From the NCBI GenBank assembly GCA_964492245.1, contig CAZBJJ010000010.1, forward strand, positions 1-52,344: DNA of 52,344 nucleotides, read 5' to 3'. The notes beneath the pieces are model-generated. The model did no database searches, was not told where the DNA came from, and saw only the letters and a list, made by a program, of their open reading frames with translations. The DNA is from CAZBJJ01 sp964492245. Its GTDB lineage: Bacteria; Spirochaetota; Spirochaetia; Treponematales; Breznakiellaceae. Below, in pieces: positions 1-7,872 of the stretch. The translations under genes and the position numbers were made by a program. Numbering within the stretch: position 1 is the first letter of the stretch; the number at the start of each line of letters is the position of its first letter.

Positions 1-81
1 GCCACCCAGCCAACAGAGGCCCAGACCGATATAAGCTTTAGCGGCGATGTAGAGATTACCGCTAAATTTATTCAAAAATAA
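1..81 (+). CDS. C-terminal end of an unidentified protein (partial)
   Basis: Reading frame 1 is open from the first base to a TAA at 79-81. It gives 26 residues ending in ITAKFIQK. The start lies outside the window and 26 residues are too few to assign a family. It is followed directly by a hairpin terminator, which supports this being a real gene end. Function unknown. Confidence 0.5.
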   Translation, partial: ATQPTEAQTDISFSGDVEITAKFIQK

Positions 82-84
82 AAT

Positions 85-133
85 AAAAGGCGTCGGAACC
101 TTGGTGTTTTAAACCACGATACCGGCGCCTTTT
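85..133. terminator. Bidirectional hairpin terminator between convergent genes
   Basis: AAAAGGCG at 85-92 pairs with CGCCTTTT at 126-133, with further imperfect pairing inside (CGG/CCG, GGTG/CCAC). A T-rich tract follows on the plus strand and an A-rich tract precedes it, so it can work in both directions. It sits exactly between the plus-strand gene ending at 81 and the minus-strand gene ending at 138. Confidence 0.7.
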
Positions 134-137
134 GTTG

Positions 138-719
138 TTATCTGGTAGCATAGCCCCTAAGCTTTTCTAACCAGGCCTCTCGTTTGGACTGTTTTTGCTT
201 GACCACATTGGCCAAACTAAACCATTTTACCTTTTTAACCCCGCAGGCTTTAAGAGTGGCATCAATTAAAGAGTGCTTTAGGGGCGATTTTAAAAAGAGG
301 CGATAATAAAACTGCGGCGAATTCATAGTTGAAATAAGCGTACAGCGCTTTATCTGTTTGAGCTTTCCTAACAGTAGTCCGCTGGGAGCTGTATCGTAGG
401 CCCAATCTTTAATAAGTACCTTATCAAAAAAACCCTTAAGCACAGCTGGGGGCAGTCCCCACCAAATGGGGGTAATAATGATGAGCTCATTGGCGCTATC
501 GAGTTTTTTCTGATATTCTCCCACCTTGGGGTCGGTAAAGCCTCCCTTGCTATATACAGCCAAGTCTGCCTCGCCTAAAACAGGGTTAAAACCCTCACTT
601 ATCAGATCCACCACCTCGTAATCTTTTTTGCCAGCCTCTAGCCCCTGCACAACCGATTCCAAAATTGCATGATTAAAACTGCCCTTCCACGGGTGACAAT
701 ACAGTACAATTGTTTTCAT
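138..719 (-). CDS. Flavodoxin-fold NAD(P)H-dependent oxidoreductase (quinone reductase family)
   Basis: 193 residues with the Flavodoxin_2 (KefF/MdaB/NQO-like) pattern. An N-terminal strand and loop MKTIVLYCHPWKGSFN (residues 1-16) would bind the FMN/FAD phosphate. The segment IIITPIWWGLPPAVLKGFFDKV, near residues 79-100, is the typical flavin ring contact and active-site helix. The family transfers two electrons from NAD(P)H to quinones or similar acceptors in the cytoplasm. An ATG is preceded by a strong GGAGG. The gene is monocistronic, with its own promoter upstream and a shared terminator downstream. The physiological substrate cannot be told from sequence. Confidence 0.85.
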   Translation of the reverse strand: MKTIVLYCHPWKGSFNHAILESVVQGLEAGKKDYEVVDLISEGFNPVLGEADLAVYSKGGFTDPKVGEYQKKLDSANELIIITPIWWGLPPAVLKGFFDKVLIKDWAYDTAPSGLLLGKLKQIKRCTLISTMNSPQFYYRLFLKSPLKHSLIDATLKACGVKKVKWFSLANVVKQKQSKREAWLEKLRGYATR

Positions 720-737
720 ACAGCCTCCATACTAGAA

Positions 738-765
738 TGTATATATAGATTACTAAATTTGTCAA
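738..765 (-). promoter_or_regulatory. Sigma70-type promoter of the oxidoreductase gene
   Basis: On the minus strand, TTGACA (plus strand 760-765) is separated by 16 bp from TATACA (738-743). The start codon at 719 follows with a GGAGG site between. This is a sequence match only. Confidence 0.55.
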
Positions 766-808
766 GTATTTCTTGGTGCCTCGAATCTTTCACCTGTTTT
801 TACAGAAT

Positions 809-1618
809 TTATGCCTTACTGTGTATAGATTTACTCATATCTAAGGGCCAGAAATCGCGCAGGATATCCCCCAATTCTGGAGAAAAAAGCAGGGAGGCCC
901 TTGTTCGCAACATGCCATTGGGCAGGCGCAGCGATTCCACTATTTTTCCCGAAACGGAAAAGCGAAAGCGTTGAAAAAATAATTGATAGCTCACCGCGGT
1001 TCCCGTACCCAGCTGGGGGGCAGCAGGACCTTCCAAATGCTCGAGCATATTCACCGCAAGGCGAAAAACCTTAATTCTGCGTGGCTTTCCGTTATCGATA
1101 AGCACCGCATATTGATTATAGCCCATCAGTTTCGAGTTCTCTGGGGTTATATTGGCAATTGGCTGGGTCTTTGCCGCGTACTCAGCTTCTAGCTCTTCCA
1201 GGTGTTCCAAATAATTGCCCAGAATAAGGATTAAATCTTCGGGCGTGGTTTTAAGACTGAGCACAATCATCCCCACGTTTTCCCTGTCCTTCATAGGGGC
1301 AATGCTGTCGATATTGGTGCGAACAAAAAGTTTAAGCGGTCCTCGCCGGTTGGGCTGATTAAATTCCAGCGAAATACTGCCAATGGTATTTTTAAAACGC
1401 TGAAAAAAAGCAATTTCCTGTTTGGAAAGCGAGGCCAGCAGCACCATTCTCTTGTAGCCAATTTGCAAGGGCACCGCTAGCAGATTGTATTTGTCCATCT
1501 TTAACAGGCTTTGAGATTTATCCAAATTCATTTTTGCAATGGCAAAGGCGCTACAGGCCACCTGAGTATCCATATATTTTTCCAGATAGATGTCGGTAAT
1601 TGAATCAGTTTTTGCCAT
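809..1618 (-). CDS. PilZ-like (PilZN3-type) protein, putative c-di-GMP effector
   Basis: 269 residues, cytoplasmic, with no signal peptide or membrane segment. The segment around residues 116-140 (LKTTPEDLILILGNYLEHLEE) resembles the conserved stretch of spirochaete PilZ proteins that carry an N-terminal extension. The region after residue 170 has RRIKVFR and a later IVESLRLPNG-like strand, in the place of a PilZ barrel. The canonical RxxxR and (D/N)xSxxG c-di-GMP contacts are not clear, so ligand binding is uncertain. It starts at an ATG 9 bp downstream of the neuB-like gene, and the two probably form an operon. Family assignment is by remembered pattern only. Confidence 0.5.
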   Translation of the reverse strand: MAKTDSITDIYLEKYMDTQVACSAFAIAKMNLDKSQSLLKMDKYNLLAVPLQIGYKRMVLLASLSKQEIAFFQRFKNTIGSISLEFNQPNRRGPLKLFVRTNIDSIAPMKDRENVGMIVLSLKTTPEDLILILGNYLEHLEELEAEYAAKTQPIANITPENSKLMGYNQYAVLIDNGKPRRIKVFRLAVNMLEHLEGPAAPQLGTGTAVSYQLFFQRFRFSVSGKIVESLRLPNGMLRTRASLLFSPELGDILRDFWPLDMSKSIHSKA

Positions 1619-1627
1619 ATCTATTTC

Positions 1628-2776
1628 CTATTGTAAATCCTCAAAACGAATTCCCTCACCTGCTGGTATGTCTTGTCCAAGTGTATGCCCCTTGAGTGCT
1701 TCAAAAAATTCTGGCGATAGGCCAGGGCGCAGTTGCTTTTCGGTCCGTAAAATGGCCATATCCGATAATTTTAAGACATGGCCCTTGGGCAAAAACGTAA
1801 GGGCATGCACACTCCTTCTGGTGCGCGCATAATTATCTATTTCGCTGGGGGCGAGCTTTTTAATGCCATTGCCCAGAATTGCCTTTACAAGGTCTTCTCC
1901 TTTTTCGGCACAGAGCTGGGCAATGGTCTGTTCGCTGCCCTGCTGCGAGGCCTGGCGAATCGATCTTGTCATTTTGGAAAAATCTTTTGGCTCAAGGGCG
2001 ATGGGGTCGTCTAGGCCGGGGTCGTTGCGGGAAATGCAGATGTGTTTTTCGATAATTGCAGCGCCCTGGGAGACAGCCAGCATGGGAACTAGGCGGGGGT
2101 CTAAGCTGTGGTCGCTCACTCCGCAGACAAGGCCAAAGCAGGCCGATAGGCTCTGTAGGACGCGCAGATTGTATTCGCGCTCGGGGGCGGGGTAGCTGGT
2201 TATACAGTGTAAAATTGCCAGAGAGGCAGGGCTCTTGTTCGCCGATGTAGCCTGTGCCAGCTCAACAGCGGCCTCTATATCGCCTAGGCGAGAGACACCG
2301 GTGGAAAGAATAAGCGGCAAACCACTGTTTACACACTGTGTAATTAGCTGGGGGTAATTGAGTTCGGGGCTGGCAATTTTAATTGCAGCAGGAGAGAGCG
2401 AAATAAGCTCGCGGGCAGATTTTGGCCCAAAAGGACTACATAAAAAAACAATGCCCAAGCTTGTACAGTAGTCTTTAATCTGGGCAAAGAAGGAAATATC
2501 CCTTTCGAGCTCCTTAAAACCTTGGTACAGACTGATATTCCCACCGGGCAGTGGCACAGTGCCCGTATTGGGATGAAGAATTTCATCGGCATATACATGT
2601 TGGAATTTTATACAGTCGGCCCCCGATTCACCGGCTGCCTCTACCAGCTCTTTTGCCTTTTTTAAGGACGTTTGGTGAGCGGTCCCGGCCTCGGCAATAA
2701 TAAAGACCCGCCTATCCGACCATTCCTGGCCCGCTATATTGATATAATTACTAATATTGGGCGCAAGCCTATTCAT
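1628..2776 (-). CDS. neuB: N-acetylneuraminate (sialic/legionaminic acid) synthase, NeuB family
   Basis: 382 residues. The N-terminal TIM barrel (about 20-290) has the NeuB features FIIAEAGTAHQ, KFQ (residue 58 on), CSPFGPKSA, IKIASPEL and ILSTGVS. The C-terminal SAF/antifreeze-like domain (about 315-382) starts RTRRSVHALTFLPKG and ends AGEGIRFEDL. The family condenses phosphoenolpyruvate with an N-acetylhexosamine to make nonulosonic acids. The exact sugar (sialic, legionaminic or pseudaminic) cannot be decided here. No transferase or CMP-sugar synthetase lies next to it; the only partner is the downstream PilZ-like gene. A plausible role is glycan modification of surface or flagellar protein (inference). 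Confidence 0.85.
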   Translation of the reverse strand: MNRLAPNISNYINIAGQEWSDRRVFIIAEAGTAHQTSLKKAKELVEAAGESGADCIKFQHVYADEILHPNTGTVPLPGGNISLYQGFKELERDISFFAQIKDYCTSLGIVFLCSPFGPKSARELISLSPAAIKIASPELNYPQLITQCVNSGLPLILSTGVSRLGDIEAAVELAQATSANKSPASLAILHCITSYPAPEREYNLRVLQSLSACFGLVCGVSDHSLDPRLVPMLAVSQGAAIIEKHICISRNDPGLDDPIALEPKDFSKMTRSIRQASQQGSEQTIAQLCAEKGEDLVKAILGNGIKKLAPSEIDNYARTRRSVHALTFLPKGHVLKLSDMAILRTEKQLRPGLSPEFFEALKGHTLGQDIPAGEGIRFEDLQ

Positions 2777-2864
2777 ATGCTTTATGTTGAAGTGAAATTA
2801 TCATTCTGTCAATGAAGCATACTCTATATTGGCGGGCTATTGGCATCAAAATAAAATTTAAGAC

Positions 2865-2893
2865 TCGACAATTTCTTAAGCCTGCGCTATAGT
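2865..2893 (+). promoter_or_regulatory. Sigma70-type promoter for the zinc-ribbon gene
   Basis: TCGACA at 2865-2870, a 17-bp spacer, then TATAGT at 2888-2893. Each hexamer is one base from consensus. It lies 50 bp upstream of the ATG at 2947 and faces away from neuB. Confidence 0.6.
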
Positions 2894-2946
2894 TTTAGGA
2901 AAAGGTCGGAACTACTAAGTCTTGGCCATAAAGAAAGGAGCGTAGC

Positions 2947-3171
2947 ATGAAGAGTTTAACCTGTGATATTTGCAAAAAAACAATCCAGAACCCGGTCAGT
3001 GAGCGCAATTATTACCATCTCGAGAACAGGGATATTTGCGAGCCCTGTAAGGATAGCGTGGATGCTGCAATAAAACCTGTTGTGCGTTCAAAGCATCCCT
3101 TTAACTTTGCCTGGTACGAAAGGGTGCTTATGGACACCGTCGAAAAGGCAGTGGCCAAGGGTAAAATTTAA
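2947..3171 (+). CDS. Small zinc-ribbon protein of unknown function
   Basis: 74 residues with two CxxC knuckles: CDIC at 6-9 and CEPC at 31-34, the layout of a small treble-clef or zinc-ribbon. There is no signal peptide. The ATG is preceded by AAAGGAG at ideal spacing. It has its own promoter upstream and a strong terminator downstream, so it is a one-gene unit ahead of yebC. I do not recognise a named family. A nucleic-acid or protein-binding role is a guess from the fold. Confidence 0.75.
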   Translation: MKSLTCDICKKTIQNPVSERNYYHLENRDICEPCKDSVDAAIKPVVRSKHPFNFAWYERVLMDTVEKAVAKGKI

Positions 3172-3212
3172 TAAACTAGATTTATCGTTTCAATAAAATT
3201 ATTTTTCCCGTT

Positions 3213-3251
3213 ACGATGGTCAATTTGCTCAAATGGGCCATCGTTTTTTTT
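3213..3251 (+). terminator. Rho-independent terminator after the zinc-ribbon gene
   Basis: Arms ACGATGGTCAATTT (3213-3226) and AAATGGGCCATCGT (3231-3244) with a 4-nt loop, followed by a run of T to about 3251. The stem is near-perfect, with two mismatches. Confidence 0.85.
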
Positions 3252-3278
3252 GCCAGTCGGGCAGTTTTCTGGATACCG

Positions 3279-3308
3279 TTGACAGTATTTTGCCTGGCAT
3301 GGTACAAA
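3279..3308 (+). promoter_or_regulatory. Sigma70-type promoter for yebC and the ruv genes
   Basis: TTGACA at 3279-3284 is a perfect -35 box. An 18-bp spacer precedes TACAAA at 3303-3308. The yebC start is 28 bp downstream. Confidence 0.55.
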
Positions 3309-3335
3309 TAGGTCATTCAGAACCAAGGAGTTTTC

Positions 3336-4076
3336 ATGTCCGGCCACAGTAAATGGGCGACTATTAAGCACGCCAAAGGATTAGCTGACGCCAAGCGCGG
3401 TCAGATGTTCACCAAGTTTATCAAAGAAATTTCAATCGCTGCAAAAATGGGAGGGGGCGACCCCGACTCCAATCCCCGTCTGCGCACTGCTATTTTAAAA
3501 GCCCGCGGGGCCAATATGCCCAAGGACAATATTGAGCGGGCAATTAAAAAAGGTACGGGCGAACTTGGAGCGGCAAACTACGAAGAGCTCCTTTACGAGG
3601 CCTATGCACCGGGGGGGGTGGCCGTACTTATCGAGGTGCTCACCGACAATAAAAACCGTGCCGCTGCCGATATCCGCAGTATTTTAACCAAGGCCGGCGG
3701 ATCCCTGGCCACTGCCGGAGCTGTTTCCCGCCTCTTTAGCCGCAAGGGCATTGTAACCTTCGATGGCGATAAATACAGCGAAGACGAAATAATGGAAGCT
3801 GGCCTAGAGGCCGGTGCCGACGACATTGTCGGCGAAGATGGCATTATCGAAGTAATTACCGCACCGGAAAATTTTGAAACCGTGGTCGATGCGCTGAACG
3901 CAAAAGACTTTGAATCCATGGGCGCAGAAATTAGCATGGTGGCCGAGAGCGAAGTATCGCTGGAAAAAGAACAGGCCGCAAAAATTATGAAGATGGTTGA
4001 GCGCCTAGAAGAAAACGACGACGTCCAGAACGTGTATCACAATTTAGATGTCCCTGAAGACCTCGAAGAAGAATAA
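3336..4076 (+). CDS. yebC: YebC/PmpR family protein
   Basis: 246 residues, full family length, opening with the diagnostic MSGHSKWATIKHAKG. RGANMPKDNIERAIKKG follows at about 54-70 and YEAYAPGGVA at about 87-96. Family members are cytoplasmic; some act as transcriptional regulators, and recent work links the family to relief of ribosome stalling. A good AAGGAG site precedes the ATG. It leads the ruvC-ruvA-ruvB-queA cluster, a common YebC neighbourhood, and its last 29 nt overlap the assigned ruvC start. Confidence 0.95.
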   Translation: MSGHSKWATIKHAKGLADAKRGQMFTKFIKEISIAAKMGGGDPDSNPRLRTAILKARGANMPKDNIERAIKKGTGELGAANYEELLYEAYAPGGVAVLIEVLTDNKNRAAADIRSILTKAGGSLATAGAVSRLFSRKGIVTFDGDKYSEDEIMEAGLEAGADDIVGEDGIIEVITAPENFETVVDALNAKDFESMGAEISMVAESEVSLEKEQAAKIMKMVERLEENDDVQNVYHNLDVPEDLEEE

Positions 4077-4590
4077 GATTCAACAGAGACGCATTGTCAT
4101 TGGAATAGACCCTGGCCTGGCCAACACCGGCTGGGGGGTGTTGCAGGTACAGGACTCCCGCCTTATGTATCTGGCCCATGGCTGTATCGAGACAAAACCC
4201 TCGTTAGCACAGCCGGAGCGCCTTGAAAAAATATTTAACGATTTTACCCTTGTATTAAAACAATGGACTCCGCAGGAGGCAGGTATGGAATGCCTGTATT
4301 TTGCAAAAAATGCCAAAACCGCCCTGCCTGTGGCAGAGGCCCGTGGTGTCCTTTCTCTGGCACTTCAGCTCTGCGCCATTCCGCTCTGCGAATATCCGCC
4401 CCGAATAATAAAGCAGTCGGTAGTGGGTACGGCAACTGCAAGTAAGGGCCAGGTGCAGGAGCTGGTAAAGCTTATTCTGGGCCTGAGCGAGATTCCCCGC
4501 CCCGACCACGCCGCAGATGCCCTTGGGGCTGCAATCTGCAGGGCGCATGAACTGCCCGTCCTTGCCAATAAGAGTCTTTCCCGGCTATAG
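4048..4590 (+). CDS. ruvC: Holliday junction resolvase RuvC
   Basis: 180 residues from this start. RuvC nuclease motifs are intact: IGIDPGLANTGWG (Asp21), GMECLYFAKNAKTA (Glu81) and RPDHAADALGAA (His154 and Asp157). The enzyme nicks Holliday junctions symmetrically as a dimer together with RuvAB. The ATG at 4048 lies 29 nt inside yebC and has no clear ribosome site. The conserved domain begins only about 15 residues later and no nearer ATG, GTG or TTG exists in frame. Either the long overlap or a rare start near 4078 is used. Confidence 0.93.
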   Translation: MSLKTSKKNKIQQRRIVIGIDPGLANTGWGVLQVQDSRLMYLAHGCIETKPSLAQPERLEKIFNDFTLVLKQWTPQEAGMECLYFAKNAKTALPVAEARGVLSLALQLCAIPLCEYPPRIIKQSVVGTATASKGQVQELVKLILGLSEIPRPDHAADALGAAICRAHELPVLANKSLSRL

Positions 4591-4597
4591 TTGAGCC

Positions 4598-5206
4598 ATG
4601 TTTAACAGCCTGTACGGAAAAATAACCGAGAAAACCGACAACTCCCTTTTTCTTTTGAACTCGGGCATAGAGTGGGAACTGGCAGTAAACAGCTTCGATG
4701 GGGAAGATTTTCCTGCAGTGGGGGAAGAGGCCCGGGCCTTTGTCTGGCTCTATCACCGGGACGACAGTATGCGCCTCTTTGGCTTTGCCAGCGAAAAATC
4801 GCGCGAAGTTTTTTTAGAATTGCTCAAAGTCGAAGGCATTGGCCCCCGGGGCGCCCAGAAAATAATGGGTGGCATTGGCCATGTCGAGCTCGTGCAGGCC
4901 CTGGAAAGCGAGGACCTCGGAAGATTACAGACCGTACCAGGGGTGGGAAAAAAAACTGCCCAAAAAATGCTCTTAGCCTTAAAGGGTCGTTTGGTACAGA
5001 CTGATGCCAATACCGATGCAACGCAGACCCAGTATCCCGAGCTTTTAGAGGCCTTAGTGCAGATGGGGTTTGATAAAAAAATGGCCGCAAAGGTATTGGA
5101 AAAAATTGCCCGGGAAGATGCCCAGGAAATTGCCGGTCTCTCTAGCGAAGAAGGGGAAAAAATATTGTTTAAAAAGGCAATTGTGCTATTGAGCGCGGGA
5201 AGCTAG
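4598..5206 (+). CDS. ruvA: Holliday junction DNA helicase subunit RuvA
   Basis: 202 residues, the usual length. An N-terminal OB-fold begins MFNSLYGKITEKT. The tandem helix-hairpin-helix region includes VEGIGPRGAQKIM (about 77-89) and TVPGVGKKTAQKML (about 111-124). A C-terminal domain that contacts RuvB spans about 145-202. RuvA tetramers hold the four-way junction and load RuvB. The ATG at 4598 lies 7 bp after ruvC, and ruvB starts 1 bp after its stop, so the genes are co-transcribed. Confidence 0.95.
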   Translation: MFNSLYGKITEKTDNSLFLLNSGIEWELAVNSFDGEDFPAVGEEARAFVWLYHRDDSMRLFGFASEKSREVFLELLKVEGIGPRGAQKIMGGIGHVELVQALESEDLGRLQTVPGVGKKTAQKMLLALKGRLVQTDANTDATQTQYPELLEALVQMGFDKKMAAKVLEKIAREDAQEIAGLSSEEGEKILFKKAIVLLSAGS

Positions 5207-5207
5207 G

Positions 5208-6245
5208 ATGGAAGTGCCAATCGATCCAAAAGATATTTTAAATCCTCAGGTCCAAAGGGGCGAAGATTTCCAGGATAATTCCCTGCGGCCCCGAAGCCTT
5301 AAAGATTTTATAGGGCAAAACAGAATGAAGGCCAATTTGGCCACCTTTATCGAGGCGGCCCGCCAGCGCAACGAGAGCATGGACCATGTGTTTTTAAGTG
5401 GTCCTCCAGGCCTGGGAAAGACCACCTTAGCGCAGGTGGTGGCAAACGAGCTGGGGGTAGACTTTAAAGTAACCTCGGCCCCAGCCCTGGATAAGCCAAA
5501 AGACTTGGCGGGTATTTTAACCACCGTAACCGAAAGGACCGTTTTTTTTATCGACGAAATTCACCGGCTAAAACCGGCCATAGAGGAAATGCTCTATATA
5601 GCTATGGAAGACTACGAGCTGGACTGGATTATTGGGCAGGGCCCCAGTGCCCGCACTATAAGAATACCGGTGCCTCCCTTTACCCTTGTGGGGGCCACCA
5701 CCAAGGCCGGCAATGTCTCTAGCCCCCTTATTAGTCGCTTTGGCATTACCAATCATTTGGAGTTCTATCGGGTCAGCGATATTCAGGAAATTATATCTCG
5801 TTCCGCCGGTATCTTAAAAATTGCCATAGATAAAGATGCCGCAGAGCTTTTGGCGCAGTGCTCCCGTGGCACCCCGCGCATTGCCAACCGCCTTCTGCGC
5901 CGTATGCGCGACTTTGCCCAAGTCGCGGGCCTGGACCAGATAAACGCAGCTATAATTAAAAGCTCATTAAAAAAACTAGAGATCGACGCACTTGGCTTGG
6001 AAAGCCGCGACCGATTAATTTTAAGGACAATAATAGAAAACTATGGCGGGGGCCCCGTGGGCGCCGAAACCTTGGCTATCTCCATTGGCGAATCGGTAGA
6101 TACCCTCGAGGATTTTTACGAACCCTATCTTATACAGGCGGGGCTTTTGCAGCGGACACCTCGCGGGCGCATGGTTACCGAAAAAGCCCATGAGCATTTA
6201 GGTTTACAACGAGGCGCAGGTGCACAGAGCGGACTTCTTTTTTGA
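5208..6245 (+). CDS. ruvB: Holliday junction branch-migration ATPase RuvB
   Basis: 345 residues. Walker A GPPGLGKTT at 65-73, Walker B IDEIHRL around 115-121, GPSARTI, sensor GATTKAG, arginine finger SRFG, and a C-terminal winged-helix DNA-binding domain (about 265-335). RuvB hexamers pump DNA through the RuvA-held junction using ATP. Its last 26 nt overlap the GTG start of queA, implying translational coupling. Confidence 0.97.
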   Translation: MEVPIDPKDILNPQVQRGEDFQDNSLRPRSLKDFIGQNRMKANLATFIEAARQRNESMDHVFLSGPPGLGKTTLAQVVANELGVDFKVTSAPALDKPKDLAGILTTVTERTVFFIDEIHRLKPAIEEMLYIAMEDYELDWIIGQGPSARTIRIPVPPFTLVGATTKAGNVSSPLISRFGITNHLEFYRVSDIQEIISRSAGILKIAIDKDAAELLAQCSRGTPRIANRLLRRMRDFAQVAGLDQINAAIIKSSLKKLEIDALGLESRDRLILRTIIENYGGGPVGAETLAISIGESVDTLEDFYEPYLIQAGLLQRTPRGRMVTEKAHEHLGLQRGAGAQSGLLF

Positions 6246-7239
6246 GCTACCCGAATCGCTTATAGCTCAGTTTCCCAGCCAAAGGCGGGGCGAGGACCGC
6301 CTGCTCTGCTTAGACCGCCGTGCTGGCCAGATTGCCCACCATCAATTTAAAGAGATTCCCCATTTAATTGATCCGAACAGTCTTCTTGTTTTTAATAACT
6401 CCCGGGTGCGCAAGGCCCGTATCTTTGCCCGAAGTTTAGATACCGGCAGCGAGCAGGAGTTTTTACTTTTAGAAGAACAGCGCCCAGCATATTGGAAGTG
6501 CATGGTAAGGCGGGCTAAGCGACAGCGTCTAGGTAGGGAGTACGAGTTTCCCCAGGGTCTGCGCGCCAAAATTGTGGGCATAGAGGCAGAGTTTCGCTAT
6601 GTGCAGTTCGACAGCCCCTTTGGCGAAGAGTATTTAGAAGAGTGGGGGCATATTCCTTTGCCACCCTATATTCGCCGTAGCGACGAGAGTATCGATGCTC
6701 AGCGGTACCAGACTATCTATGCTGCGCCAACGGGCTCGGCCGCTGCGCCAACTGCTGGCCTGCATTTTACTCAGGATATTTTGGCAGCCATAAAAGAACG
6801 GGGTATTGAATTTCATTTTGTAACCCTGCATGTGGGCCTAGGGACCTTTTTACCCGTGCGGGCAGAAAAAATCGAAGAGCATCAGATGCACGAAGAGGCC
6901 TATGTTATAGACAGGGAAGTGGCCGAGGCGGTGAACAGGGCAAGGCGGGAAGGGCGACCTATTTTGGCCGTAGGGACAACCAGTGTGCGAACTCTGGAGT
7001 CGGCGGGAAAGACGGGGCTTGTAGAGCCAGGTCCCGGGCGAACCAGTATTTTTATTTATCCAGGATATACATTTTCCATTGTCGATCAATTATTGACCAA
7101 TTTTCATACCCCAGAATCTACCCTGCTCATGCTTGTCTCGGCCTTTGCTGGGCGGGATACCATTATGGCCGCCTATAGCCAGGCAATTGAGCGGGAATAC
7201 CGCTTCTTTAGCTATGGCGATGCCATGCTTATAAAATAG
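6220..7239 (+). CDS. queA: tRNA preQ1(34) S-adenosylmethionine ribosyltransferase-isomerase
   Basis: 339 residues with QueA motifs DFFFELPESLIAQFP, LLVFNNSRVRKAR, the central APTGSAAAPTAGLHFT, VTLHVGLGTFLPV and NFHTPESTLLMLVSAF. It transfers and isomerises the ribosyl group of SAM onto preQ1 in tRNA, making epoxyqueuosine. It pairs functionally with tgt at 37.7 kb in this window. The start is GTG at 6220, inside ruvB; the next family-consistent start would cut into the conserved N-terminus. Confidence 0.95.
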   Translation: MHRADFFFELPESLIAQFPSQRRGEDRLLCLDRRAGQIAHHQFKEIPHLIDPNSLLVFNNSRVRKARIFARSLDTGSEQEFLLLEEQRPAYWKCMVRRAKRQRLGREYEFPQGLRAKIVGIEAEFRYVQFDSPFGEEYLEEWGHIPLPPYIRRSDESIDAQRYQTIYAAPTGSAAAPTAGLHFTQDILAAIKERGIEFHFVTLHVGLGTFLPVRAEKIEEHQMHEEAYVIDREVAEAVNRARREGRPILAVGTTSVRTLESAGKTGLVEPGPGRTSIFIYPGYTFSIVDQLLTNFHTPESTLLMLVSAFAGRDTIMAAYSQAIEREYRFFSYGDAMLIK

Positions 7240-7872
7240 CTAATAGCTGTCTGCATCCATTGCAGCAAAATCCTCTCGCACTTTTTCCAAACTCTGTAGC
7301 TCGCGCTCAATGGTGCGCGCATAATTTAGTGTTCGCTCTTCGATGCGGAAGGCCTCGTCTTCCCAAAACTGTACCCTGGGCAATGTTAAAAAATAAAACC
7401 TCTTTTCGCGGGCCTTTTCTGCCCATCGAACTGCCTCCTGCCAATAATACAGGGCAGTGTTATATGTTATTTCGGCTGTCTCTAGGCTCTCTAAGTTTTC
7501 TCTTTTCCAAGGCGCATTGTAAAAATAGGCCTTCCTTTTATTCCATTTATTGCCCAGGGCCAGATATTCTTCTACCAATTTTAAGTTAATGTGCATGTTA
7601 AAAAGATAGCGGTATTTTTCCCACTCTTTTTCGTTTTCGATGCTGGCCAGGGCATATAGGGGATTGCAAAAATCAGCTTCGAGCGCTTTTTCTAACCAGT
7701 AAATATTTTCCATGCTGTCGTCGGGGGCCCGGTTTAAATGCAGATGATACAGGCGGTAATATTGCTCCTTGTACTGCACATAATAGGCGAAAGTGGGAGT
7801 AGGTAGGCCCGCAGAAAGGGCTACAAGAAGGAGAAAAAATAGGAGTTGTCGCGAAAAGGGAATTGATCTCAC
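7240..7872 (-). CDS. Exported protein of unknown function
   Basis: 210 residues. A clear signal peptide covers residues 1-29 (RSIPFSRQLLFFLLLVALSAG, cleavage probably near TFAYY). The mature part is rich in Tyr, Trp, Glu and Arg, looks largely helical (WQEAVRWAEKAREKRFYF near 150-167), and has no cysteine pair or membrane anchor. No known family is recognised; a conserved spirochaete periplasmic protein is likely. Its start overlaps the end of tmk by 4 nt, so it is translated as the second gene of a tmk operon. It is convergent with queA. Confidence 0.7.
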   Translation of the reverse strand: MRSIPFSRQLLFFLLLVALSAGLPTPTFAYYVQYKEQYYRLYHLHLNRAPDDSMENIYWLEKALEADFCNPLYALASIENEKEWEKYRYLFNMHINLKLVEEYLALGNKWNKRKAYFYNAPWKRENLESLETAEITYNTALYYWQEAVRWAEKAREKRFYFLTLPRVQFWEDEAFRIEERTLNYARTIERELQSLEKVREDFAAMDADSY

